The notes beneath the pieces were generated by a model. It did not search any database. It had not been told where the DNA came from and saw only the letters and a program-made list of their open reading frames with translations. From positions 1-64,000 of the forward strand of contig NZ_AVAF01000114.1 in assembly GCF_000445185.1 (NCBI RefSeq): a stretch of DNA of 64,000 nucleotides, in the 5' to 3' direction. This stretch comes from Thermoanaerobacter sp. A7A. GTDB taxonomy: Bacteria > Bacillota > Thermoanaerobacteria > Thermoanaerobacterales > Thermoanaerobacteraceae. The translations under genes were made by a program, and so were the position numbers. This document shows, in pieces, positions 55,096 through 63,816 of this stretch (position 1 is the stretch's first letter; every line of letters begins with the position of its first letter).

Positions 55096-56201
55096 GAAAA
55101 TACCTCCTTTTTATGGTAGTAGTCCCAATATAGCTTTTCCAGCGGTACATAAATAGTTCGATAGCCAAAACATTGAGGGCCAACGACATCTAGAGCTTTG
55201 CTGATTCTGAGTCGAAGCGGTGCTGGAAGGCCCAGAAGTGCCAGCTGTTGTCCTTCATAAATTTCGTTGTTGTTTACTGGTTTAAGTTTATTTAAATCAA
55301 TTGCAGAAATTAAATCAGGCACACTAGCAACCATATTACCGTTTTTAAAAGCGAGCAGATTTTCATATTGAAAAAGAAGTTGTAATTTTTCACCTTTTGG
55401 CGAAATTAATGTTGCAGCTTTCCATTTAGTAATTTCATATGTGGAGATGTTTGTTACGGTACCTTGGAAAATTTCCACTACTGGCCCGTAGAAAGAGTTA
55501 GAAGTTACTTCTAAAAGCAAGCTAAACAGTTCACGATAATTATCAGCTTGTAGAAAGCATTCACCTATTTCTCGAGCAAAAGTTAACGTGCCTGGAAGAA
55601 GGACTCTTTTTAGCACAGAACCAGGATAAGGAAAACCAGCAAAATAACCTACTCCTCCCTGCTGGGAAATAATCTGGCGAGTATTCAATTCTAAAAGGAA
55701 GGTATCTTGCTTATCAAGAAACAAATGCAAATTATAATTGCTGTCAATTAACACTAAAGGAGTAACAGTTAAATTTTCAAGATGATAGGTGGTCATTTGC
55801 AATTCGGGAAAAGCTCGCCCCATAGCATCACCATCAGTAACTGGTAAGCCTGTTTGAAGCGCAGTTAAGAGTGGGTAAAAAATATTAACCCCTGCTCCTT
55901 CAACGATTGAGATCCCCTTAAACTTAGCACCAGTATGTTTTTCTAACTCCTCAATAATAATACGTGCTTCCATTCCCGAAGGTAGGCTTTCTTCACTTAA
56001 TTCCGGTGAGCCTAGAAGACCTACGCCGCAAAAAAAATTGTTTTCTGGCAATTCATCAAGGGTTAGTAATGGAATAGAACGGTTTTGTAAAGCTTTATAC
56101 AGTACAGATGCCAAAAGTTCACTTTTCCCGCCACCACCCGAACCGAGGAAGATACTGCCATACCAAAGTGGTTCAATCCAATCAATGGTAATTTCTTGCA
56201 T
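55092..56201 (-). CDS. DUF917 family (S-methyl thiohydantoin desulfurase-like) protein, paralog 2
   Basis: YGSIFLGSGGGGKSELL, GLPVTDGDAMGRAFPELQMTTYHL. Confidence 0.85.
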   Translation of the reverse strand: MQEITIDWIEPLWYGSIFLGSGGGGKSELLASVLYKALQNRSIPLLTLDELPENNFFCGVGLLGSPELSEESLPSGMEARIIIEELEKHTGAKFKGISIVEGAGVNIFYPLLTALQTGLPVTDGDAMGRAFPELQMTTYHLENLTVTPLVLIDSNYNLHLFLDKQDTFLLELNTRQIISQQGGVGYFAGFPYPGSVLKRVLLPGTLTFAREIGECFLQADNYRELFSLLLEVTSNSFYGPVVEIFQGTVTNISTYEITKWKAATLISPKGEKLQLLFQYENLLAFKNGNMVASVPDLISAIDLNKLKPVNNNEIYEGQQLALLGLPAPLRLRISKALDVVGPQCFGYRTIYVPLEKLYWDYYHKKEVFS

Positions 56202-56209
56202 AGTTACAC

Positions 56210-57790
56210 CTACCTTAGATGGTATTTTCTAAGCCAACGATAGAGAGTTGCCAGACTAATACCTAACTCTTGGGCAATTAACTTTTTGGACTGGGTAGAA
56301 TTACCGTATTTAGCTAATAGAATTTCTAACTGATCTTTTAATTGATCGACCTGGATAATTGGATGGGTGGTTTTAACTTCACCAAACTGGGATTTACTAG
56401 AGGAAAAACCGTTTTGTAAGTACTTTGGTAGATAATGCAGAATAATTTTATCACCTTTACAAATAGAGACGGCGTAAGTAACTACGTTTTTTAATTCTCG
56501 TATATTTCCTGGCCAATTATAATTCTGAAGTATTTGAATAGCTTCGGGGCTAAAGACTTTAAATGGCTTATCTTGTTCAAGACAAACATTTTTTAAATAA
56601 AAATCCAAAAGCAGAGGTATATCATCTCGACGCTCACGTAGTGGTGGTATGAAAACTGGAAAAACATTTAAGCGGAAGAATAGGTCTTCTCTGAACAGTT
56701 TAGCATCAATTAATTCTTTTAAATCTTTATTAGTTGCCGCAATAATTCTTACATCAATTGGACGGGAAACAGTAGCTCCAATTCTTTCTACTTGTCGGTT
56801 CTCCAAAACCCGTAAAAGTTTTGCTTGTAATTGTAGAGGCATGTCACCAATTTCATCAAGAAAAATTGTTCCACCATTAGCAAGTTCAAATTTACCAGGC
56901 TTGCCGCCACGACGAGCACCTGTAAATGAGCCGTCTTCGTAGCCGAAAAGTTCGCTTTCAAGAAGGTTATCGGGAATTGCAGCACAGTTTATTGCAATAA
57001 AAGGATGGTTTTTCCGAGGACTTAAGTAGTGAATATAGCGGGCAAAGAGTTCTTTACCAGTGCCACTTTCACCTTGAAGTAGTACTGTGCTGTCGGTTAC
57101 TGCGATTTGTCGTACAAGGTCTTTTATTTCTAAAAAACGAGGGTTTTTACCTGGAATAGTAAAAAAAGAATCGTCGTGAAAAAGGAATTTGTTTTCTTCC
57201 TGCTTGGTTGGTTCTGTTTTCCAGACTATCGAACCCGTTGTTATTCCATCTTTTGTAAAAATACGATAATAAAAGTTTCCCCATCTGGTTTTTATAAAAC
57301 CTTCTGGCTCACCTGTCTGACTTACCTTTTCCCAAAGGGTAAAGGTAGAAAGTTGGATAGGCGAATGAGTTTGACTTAAAATTAGTTGTCCTTTATTGTC
57401 AAAAAGGAAAAACTCTATATTAAATTGATTTGCCAAAAATTGCAATGCTTCCGCGATTAACAAATTATCGGATTTTTGTTCAGGAATATATAACATTTCC
57501 AATACAGTCAAAAGAAATTTAACAAGGAATGCGGGTGTTAGCTTTAAATCTCTATCAATGTTTTTAGGCAATGCAACCACAAAAATATCTTCTTCTAGTT
57601 TAAAGGAAAGTATTAGCTCATAAGGGCAAGCAGTGCCTTCCGGGCAAGTGGGCGTACAGGGTGGTGCCCAAACACGATAGCCTGTTTTCGGAAGTGAAAT
57701 AAATGAGAAACATTTTTCCGGAAGATTGGTCACAACGCCAAAAGTTTCTTTAAGAGAATCAATAAAAGAATCAATAAAAGCTTTTCTCAT
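56210..57790 (-). CDS. Sigma-54-dependent transcriptional activator
   Basis: AAA+ core LLQGESGTGKELFARYIH, ELFGYEDGSFTGARRGG, LFLDEIGDMPLQLQAKLLRVLE; Fis-type HTH LIAQELGISLATLYRWLRKY. Confidence 0.93.
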   Translation of the reverse strand: MRKAFIDSFIDSLKETFGVVTNLPEKCFSFISLPKTGYRVWAPPCTPTCPEGTACPYELILSFKLEEDIFVVALPKNIDRDLKLTPAFLVKFLLTVLEMLYIPEQKSDNLLIAEALQFLANQFNIEFFLFDNKGQLILSQTHSPIQLSTFTLWEKVSQTGEPEGFIKTRWGNFYYRIFTKDGITTGSIVWKTEPTKQEENKFLFHDDSFFTIPGKNPRFLEIKDLVRQIAVTDSTVLLQGESGTGKELFARYIHYLSPRKNHPFIAINCAAIPDNLLESELFGYEDGSFTGARRGGKPGKFELANGGTIFLDEIGDMPLQLQAKLLRVLENRQVERIGATVSRPIDVRIIAATNKDLKELIDAKLFREDLFFRLNVFPVFIPPLRERRDDIPLLLDFYLKNVCLEQDKPFKVFSPEAIQILQNYNWPGNIRELKNVVTYAVSICKGDKIILHYLPKYLQNGFSSSKSQFGEVKTTHPIIQVDQLKDQLEILLAKYGNSTQSKKLIAQELGISLATLYRWLRKYHLR

Positions 57791-57830
57791 AAATTTTATC
57801 ACCACTTAAAATGAAAAATTTTAATAGCCA

Positions 57831-57876
57831 TGAGAAAACATGATAAAAAATGAGAAATTTTGAGAATAAATGAGAA
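57831..57876. repeat. Five TGAGAA/TGATAA elements at exact 10-bp spacing (candidate activator-binding array)
   Basis: TGAGAAAACA TGATAAAAAA TGAGAAATTT TGAGAATAAA TGAGAA starting at 57831, 57841, 57851, 57861, 57871. Confidence 0.7.
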
Positions 57877-58146
57877 AATAAAATAAAATATAAAAAATAT
57901 AAGTTAATTTTTATTATATTTTAATTCAAAAGAAATTCTGCGTCAATAATTTTTTCTTAGCTATAAAATTTTTAAACGTTTTAATTTTGCTTACAATTGG
58001 CATTTTAAGATTAAGAAAATTTTTTTAACACATCTCACTTTTTGTTTTTTTACCTTTCAAAATGGAATTCTACTTATTATCAAGAACTTTCCCATCGTAT
58101 AACTTTACACATCCTTAGTTAAAATCATAAAAGTTTGGCGAAGAAA

Positions 58147-58163
58147 TTGGCATGATTTTTGCT
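58147..58163 (+). promoter_or_regulatory. Sigma-54 (-24/-12) promoter for the NCS1 permease
   Basis: TTGGCATGATTTTTGCT; TGGCAT-N5-TTGC spacing matches the consensus TGGCAC-N5-TTGC. Confidence 0.85.
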
Positions 58164-58180
58164 AAACTATTGCTTCACAG

Positions 58181-58218
58181 AATTAACTTTTTAAACTTTA
58201 AAAAATTAACTTTTTAAA
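58181..58218 (+). repeat. 15-nt direct repeat in the permease leader
   Basis: AATTAACTTTTTAAA at 58181 and 58204. Confidence 0.85.
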
Positions 58219-58232
58219 GAGGAGGAGTCAAA

Positions 58233-59552
58233 ATGGCTTTTAAGACTGCTGATGACTATTCTTTAAGTCGTGTTCCATTAGATGCACGACGTCCTATGTG
58301 GGAGGTTTTCATGATTCGTTTTGGCAGTGTGGTTTGTTTGCCTTTACTTATGACTGGTGCCACTATAGGCTATGGCATGACAATGAAAGATGTAATTATT
58401 GCTACTTTATTGGGTGTTACAATTATGGAAATTGTCAGTTTTTTAACTGGGGTAGCTGGAGCTTTAGAAGGAATGTCTACTAGTTTTCTTTCTCGCTGGG
58501 CAGGCTTTGGTCAACTAGGTTCGAGTCTTATTGGACTTGTAATTTCAATTACGGCTACGGGTTGGTTTGGTATTCAAAATTCTGTTTTTGCTGAGGGACT
58601 TTATAGTGCTTTTAGGGGTAAGGTTAATATTCAGTTATTAATGCTTATAAGTGGTATTGCAATTACATTAATTGTAGTTTATGGTTATAAAATGCTTAGC
58701 TATACAGCAAATATTGCTGTTCCTGCTTTTATAGCCGGAGTATTGTGGGCTACATTTAAAATGTTAGGTAACTACAATATGAGCGAAATTCTTTCATCTC
58801 TCCCTCCGGGTCCGCATCTTACTATTGGTGTTGCTGCAACTATGATAGCGGGTGGCTTTATGGTAGGTTCGGTTATAACGCCTGATCTGAGTAGGTTTAA
58901 CAGAAATGCCAAAGATGTTTTTTGGATGACTTTACTAAGTCTACTTTTAGGAGAAATATTACTAAACTTTATAGGAGCCACGATGGCACATGCAGCAAGT
59001 ACAAGCGATGTTGTTAAGATAATGTATAATCTAGGTGGTTGGTTTGCTGCATTGTTGGTTATTTTTTCAACTATAAAAATTAATGATTTAAATCTTTATG
59101 CTGCTTCATTGGGTGTTACTAATTTTTTAGATGCTGCCTTTAATGTAAAAGTTAACCGAGGAATAGTTACATTGATTATTGGAATAATAGGAACAGCACT
59201 TTCTATGATGGGAATATTAGAGAAATTTACAAGTTTTTTGATGATATTAGGAATTGCAATACCACCTATTGCAGGAATCATGGTTGTTGATTATTTTATC
59301 TTAAGGCGTTTCAAAAAAGAACTTGAGGAAAGTCGTGCAGAGGGCAAATTACCGGAGATTGTGGAGCATATCAATCCTATTGCATTATTAGCTTGGTTAA
59401 TTGGAGCTTTAATAGGTTATTATGTTCAGTGGGGTATTCCAGCATTAAATTCTTTAGTGGCTGCTGGTTTAGCACACTGGTTAATATCGAAAATGTGGGC
59501 TATAACCACAGGCCGTAAAATGATTCGTTTTGTAAAAGGTGAGAATGCATGA
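58233..59552 (+). CDS. NCS1-family (cytosine/purine/allantoin/hydantoin-type) permease
   Basis: CodB-like 12-TM protein; SLSRVPLDARRPMWEVFMIRFGSVVCLPLLMTGATIGYGMT; GSVITPDLSRFNRNAKDVF. Confidence 0.88.
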   Translation: MAFKTADDYSLSRVPLDARRPMWEVFMIRFGSVVCLPLLMTGATIGYGMTMKDVIIATLLGVTIMEIVSFLTGVAGALEGMSTSFLSRWAGFGQLGSSLIGLVISITATGWFGIQNSVFAEGLYSAFRGKVNIQLLMLISGIAITLIVVYGYKMLSYTANIAVPAFIAGVLWATFKMLGNYNMSEILSSLPPGPHLTIGVAATMIAGGFMVGSVITPDLSRFNRNAKDVFWMTLLSLLLGEILLNFIGATMAHAASTSDVVKIMYNLGGWFAALLVIFSTIKINDLNLYAASLGVTNFLDAAFNVKVNRGIVTLIIGIIGTALSMMGILEKFTSFLMILGIAIPPIAGIMVVDYFILRRFKKELEESRAEGKLPEIVEHINPIALLAWLIGALIGYYVQWGIPALNSLVAAGLAHWLISKMWAITTGRKMIRFVKGENA

Positions 59553-59635
59553 AAAGGATGGTAGTAAAATATAACTTTTTCAGGAAAATTTACAAAAAAT
59601 CTATTAAAAATGTTTAAAAGGAGGTACAACAAAAA

Positions 59636-60739
59636 ATGAAAAAGGATATAGAAAAAATTAAGAAAATCGATGTGCAAGTAGTCGAAGACATTGCGGTTGG
59701 AGCTGCTCTTCTCGGAACTGGGGGAGGAGGAGACCCTTATGTAGGCAAACTCATGGCTATTCAAGCTCTACAAAAAAATGGTCCAGTAGAACTTATTGAT
59801 GTGGAGAATATACCCGATGATGCATTAGTTGTTCCTGTAGCAATGATGGGAGCGCCGACAGTATTAGTAGAAAAAGTACCATCAGGAAAAGAGATTTTCA
59901 AGGCTTTCGATAATCTTCAAAGTTTTCTTGGGAAGGAAGTATATGCGGTTCTTCCCATTGAAGCCGGAGGAGTTAATTCAATGATACCTATTATGGTTGC
60001 AGCTGAGAAGAAACTACCACTGGTAGACGTAGATGGCATGGGAAGGGCTTTCCCGGAGCTGCAAATGGTGACATATCACCTTTATGGAGTTTCTGCAACA
60101 CCTATGGTTTTAGCAGATGAAAAAGGTAATTCTATACTTTTACACACAATCAGTAATTTCTGGACGGAAAGTCTTGCTAGAAATGCTACGGTAGTTATGG
60201 GTGGATCAGTTATGATAGCAATTTATCCGATGACTGGAAAAGATTTAAAACGAGCAGGAATAAGAAATGTTATTTCTTATTCGGTTCAAATTGGAAGAGT
60301 GATACGCGAAGCCCGCAAGAAAGGTGAAGATCCTATAGAGGCACTTTTAGAAGTGACAGGTGGATACATGCTTTTCAAAGGCAAAATTTCTGATGTGCAA
60401 AGGCGTACTACTGGTGGATTTGTCCGCGGGGAAGCTCATATTGATGGAATTGACCAATATAAAGGGGAAGCCATGACTATTAATTTCCAAAATGAAAATT
60501 TAATAGCTCGCCGCAATGGAAAAGTTGTAGCTACCGTACCTGACTTGATTTGTACCGTTGACGCCCATACAGCTTTACCTATAACCACCGAAGGATTACG
60601 TTATGGACAGAGAGTATTTATTATAGGAATTCCGTGTGATAAGAAGTGGAGAACTGAAAAAGGCATTGAAACTGTTGGTCCGCGTTACTTTGGATATGAT
60701 GTTGATTATATACCTTTAGAAGAACTCAATAGAGGTTAA
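59636..60739 (+). CDS. DUF917 family (S-methyl thiohydantoin desulfurase-like) protein, paralog 1
   Basis: VVEDIAVGAALLGTGGGGDPYVGKLMA, LPLVDVDGMGRAFPELQMVTYHL. Confidence 0.88.
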   Translation: MKKDIEKIKKIDVQVVEDIAVGAALLGTGGGGDPYVGKLMAIQALQKNGPVELIDVENIPDDALVVPVAMMGAPTVLVEKVPSGKEIFKAFDNLQSFLGKEVYAVLPIEAGGVNSMIPIMVAAEKKLPLVDVDGMGRAFPELQMVTYHLYGVSATPMVLADEKGNSILLHTISNFWTESLARNATVVMGGSVMIAIYPMTGKDLKRAGIRNVISYSVQIGRVIREARKKGEDPIEALLEVTGGYMLFKGKISDVQRRTTGGFVRGEAHIDGIDQYKGEAMTINFQNENLIARRNGKVVATVPDLICTVDAHTALPITTEGLRYGQRVFIIGIPCDKKWRTEKGIETVGPRYFGYDVDYIPLEELNRG

Positions 60740-60755
60740 AAGGAGGTAGAAAAAG

Positions 60756-62306
60756 ATGGAATATCGTATTGGAATTGATGTTGGTGGGACCAATACTGAC
60801 GCAGTCTTAGTAAATGAAAATATGGAACTAATAGAGAGTGTTAAAGTACCGACTACTAAAGATGTTTCAAGCGGTATATTTGAAGCATTGAATAAGGTAT
60901 TAGATAAAAGTAACATAGATCGCAAAAAGATAAAATATGCAATGTTAGGAACAACCCATGCTACAAATGCCATTGCTGAGCGCAAAAGGCTTTGTAAGAC
61001 TGCAATTATTCGAATTGGTAAACCCGCAACCGAAGCAATTGCTCCGCTAGTTGGTTGGCCTAAGGATTTGGTTGAGGCGGTAGGGAATCATTATTACCTA
61101 ATTGCCGGTGGAAATGAATTTGATGGCAGAGAAATAAGTCCACTAGATGAAGATGAGCTTGGTAAAATCGCCAAGGAAATTAAAGGCAAAGTAGAAAGTG
61201 TTGCGGTAATATCTGTATTTTCTCCGGTTAGCAATAAACATGAATTAAGAGCAAAAGAAATATTGCAAGAAGTTCTTGGGGAAATACCAATATCTCTATC
61301 TCATGAAATTGGTTCCCTTGGCCTACTTGAGAGGGAAAATGCTACTGTTTTAAACGCCGCTTTAGTTGAAGTTGCTCGGACAACTGCTAATAGTTTTAAA
61401 GATGCTTTGAAACGAGAAGGTCTTACAGAGGCTACCGTATATCTTTGTCAAAACGATGGAACTTTAATGTCGATTGATTATGCGATGCGTTATCCTATCT
61501 TAACAATTGCTTGTGGTCCTACAAACAGTATTCGTGGAGCAGCTTTTCTTAGTAAGCTAGAAAATGCATTAGTGCTTGACGTTGGTGGAACTACAAGTGA
61601 CATTGGAGTTATTTCTCAGGGATTTCCTAGAGAATCTTCCATTGCAGTAGAAATTGGCGGGGTGCGGACAAACTTTAGAATGCCTGACTTAATTTCACTC
61701 GCACTTGGCGGTGGTACAATTATTCGTGAAGAGAACGGCGAAATTAAAGTAGGTCCTGAAAGTGTAGGGTATAGAATTACCGAAGAGGCTTTGGTATTTG
61801 GAGGGAAAACCATAACTGCTACTGACATTGCAGTTCGTTTAGGATTGGCAGAAGTAGGTTCTAAGGAAAAAGTAAAAGATATACCTTTAGAATTTGCTAA
61901 GCGAGCACATGCCAAAATGCAAGAAATGATTAATGAAGCCATTGACAAAATGAAAACCAGTAAAGAACCACAACCTCTTGTATTGGTTGGCGGAGGAAGT
62001 ATTATTGTTGCCGATGAAGTACACGGTGTAAATGAAATAGTAAGGCCGAAAAATTTTGGAGTAGCCAATGCTTTAGGTGCTGCTATAGCTCAGGTTAGTG
62101 GTGAAATAGATCGCATTTATTCTTTGAGTGATATGAGCAGAGAGGCAGCATTAAACGATGCAAAGCAACGGGCAATAAATGAAGCAATAAAAGCAGGGGC
62201 TAATCCTGAATCAGTGGATGTTGTTTATGTTGAAGATATACCTTTAGCTTATCTTCCCGGAAATGCAGTTAGAATTAGAGTTAAAGCAGCAGGAAATTTA
62301 ATTTAA
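60756..62306 (+). CDS. HyuA-type hydantoinase/oxoprolinase (ASKHA ATPase fold)
   Basis: YRIGIDVGGTNTDAVLV, MLGTTHATNAIAERKRL, ALVLDVGGTTSDIGVI. Confidence 0.92.
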   Translation: MEYRIGIDVGGTNTDAVLVNENMELIESVKVPTTKDVSSGIFEALNKVLDKSNIDRKKIKYAMLGTTHATNAIAERKRLCKTAIIRIGKPATEAIAPLVGWPKDLVEAVGNHYYLIAGGNEFDGREISPLDEDELGKIAKEIKGKVESVAVISVFSPVSNKHELRAKEILQEVLGEIPISLSHEIGSLGLLERENATVLNAALVEVARTTANSFKDALKREGLTEATVYLCQNDGTLMSIDYAMRYPILTIACGPTNSIRGAAFLSKLENALVLDVGGTTSDIGVISQGFPRESSIAVEIGGVRTNFRMPDLISLALGGGTIIREENGEIKVGPESVGYRITEEALVFGGKTITATDIAVRLGLAEVGSKEKVKDIPLEFAKRAHAKMQEMINEAIDKMKTSKEPQPLVLVGGGSIIVADEVHGVNEIVRPKNFGVANALGAAIAQVSGEIDRIYSLSDMSREAALNDAKQRAINEAIKAGANPESVDVVYVEDIPLAYLPGNAVRIRVKAAGNLI

Positions 62307-62369
62307 CAGACTTTAGTAATTTACTTCCATCTTCTATAAAATGGAGATGAATTAGAGTATAAATGGAAA

Positions 62370-62496
62370 CCAAATCTGGGGAGGCATTTACCTTACGAGT
62401 AGTAGGCGAGCACGACATGAACTAGTGTCTGTGGAGGATGCGATAGCATTCTATGAAGCAGGGAGCCACTGCCTAATATAGATGGAAGGCAATTCA
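62370..62496 (+). mobile_element. Right-end remnant of an IS200/IS605-type TnpB element: last TnpB codons plus omega-RNA-like scaffold
   Basis: GTGGAGGATGCGATAGCATTCTATGAAGCAGGGAGCCACTGCC...GGAAGGCAATTCAT resembles the GAAGCAGG(A/G)A...hairpin...TTCA right end; in-frame tail ...AFYEAGSHCLI-stop. Confidence 0.65.
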
Positions 62497-62526
62497 TTTA
62501 ATTTTAAAAAACAAGGAGGGTTACTT

Positions 62527-63255
62527 ATGAAACTAAAAATTATTGTGCCAATTACTTCAGAGGTATTTAATGAGGAAGTTAAAAAGGAAATCAAACACTA
62601 TGTAGATCCTGATGATTATGTTGATGTTGAAAATTTGAATTATGGTCCGGCGTCCATCGAGTGTGAATATGATGAAGCTATGGCTGTACCAGATATCTTA
62701 AATAAGGTAAAGAAAGCTCAAGAAGAAGGATTTGAGGGTATAGTTATTGATTGTTTTGGGGATCCGGGGGTACATGCTGCACGGGAACTTGTTGATATAC
62801 CCGTTTGCGGTGGTTTTGAACCTTCTATGCAAATTGCTTTAGGACTTGGTCAAAACATTGGTGCTGTTACAGTTTTGCCCAATGTTATTCCAATGCTACA
62901 CGATTTAGTTGCCAAGATGGGAATAGAAAAGCGAATAAAAGCACTACGATATGTTAACATTCCAGTATTAGATTTGGGCGATAAGAAAAAATTAGAAGAT
63001 GCCTTATTCAAGGAAAGCTTAGATGCAATTCAAAAAGAAAATGTTCATGTTATTGTATTAGGTTGTACTGGCATGATGGGAGTGGCTAATAATCTAATGA
63101 ACAGGTTAAAAGAAGCTGGTTATGATGTTCCAGTAATAGACCCGGCCTTTGCTGCGGTAAGAATGGTTAAAACTTATATACGCATGGGATTGAAGCATAG
63201 CCGGTTGACTTACATGACTCCTCCTGCAAAACCATATACTTGGTGGGGAAAATAG
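62527..63255 (+). CDS. Aspartate/glutamate/hydantoin racemase family protein
   Basis: MKLKIIVPITSEVFNEEVKKE; IDCFGDPGVHAARELVDIPVCG; IVLGCTGMMGVANNL (two catalytic Cys contexts). Confidence 0.88.
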   Translation: MKLKIIVPITSEVFNEEVKKEIKHYVDPDDYVDVENLNYGPASIECEYDEAMAVPDILNKVKKAQEEGFEGIVIDCFGDPGVHAARELVDIPVCGGFEPSMQIALGLGQNIGAVTVLPNVIPMLHDLVAKMGIEKRIKALRYVNIPVLDLGDKKKLEDALFKESLDAIQKENVHVIVLGCTGMMGVANNLMNRLKEAGYDVPVIDPAFAAVRMVKTYIRMGLKHSRLTYMTPPAKPYTWWGK

Positions 63256-63334
63256 TAAAAAACTTTTGCTTATAATGGCCAGGTAAACTTTCCTTTTACA
63301 TGCGTAAAAGATAAATTATATCATAAGATAAAAA

Positions 63335-63760
63335 TATTACCAATTAGCTGGTTTTACATGTGGTTTATCGACTAAGACAAAAAAGAGAAGTACAAATGCT
63401 TTAAAAGCAGCACTAATATTTAGGTTAGTGAAATAATAACCAAACCAGCCCAAAGAGATTGCCAGAAGAGCAAATACGTAATCAAGCATTAAGTCCTATC
63501 CTATTGTCCAAGCAATAAGTTTTTTCATTAGCATATAGATGTAGTTATAGGTAGAACCTATAATTGGAAATATGTATGCCAATTCTGCATAGAAATTGCC
63601 GCAAAAGCACAAGCTAATCTTGCTAGAATATATGAGAGCACAACTGCAAGACAAAATTTTTCAGTTGTAGCAACACTAGTAATTACAAATATACCTGTAT
63701 CTATAATTCTGCTTATTCCAATTACTATTAAGTCAATGGCACTTAAGACTTCTTTAATTT
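63335..63760 (-). pseudogene. APC-superfamily amino acid permease N-terminal remnant
   Basis: Reverse strand fragments: NQIKEVLSAIDLIVIGISRIIDTGIFVITSVATTEKFCLAVVLSYILARLACAFAA; GSTYNYIYMLMKKLIAWTIG; MLDYVFALLAISLGWFGYYF in shifted frames. Confidence 0.8.
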
Positions 63761-63816
63761 GGTTCTATAATAAATGTTGATGTAATCCCTAGCCACGTCA
63801 ACATTTATATAGAACC
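63761..63816. repeat. 56-bp near-perfect palindrome, MITE-like or collapsed IS ends
   Basis: GGTTCTATAATAAATGTTGATGT-aatccctagcc-ACGTCAACATTTATATAGAACC. Confidence 0.85.

Noticed and set aside
57750-57785. 12-bp tandem duplication (agaatcaataaa x2) at the activator N-terminus (FIDSFIDS)
   Set aside because: Simple in-frame short duplication in a helix; no obvious regulatory meaning.
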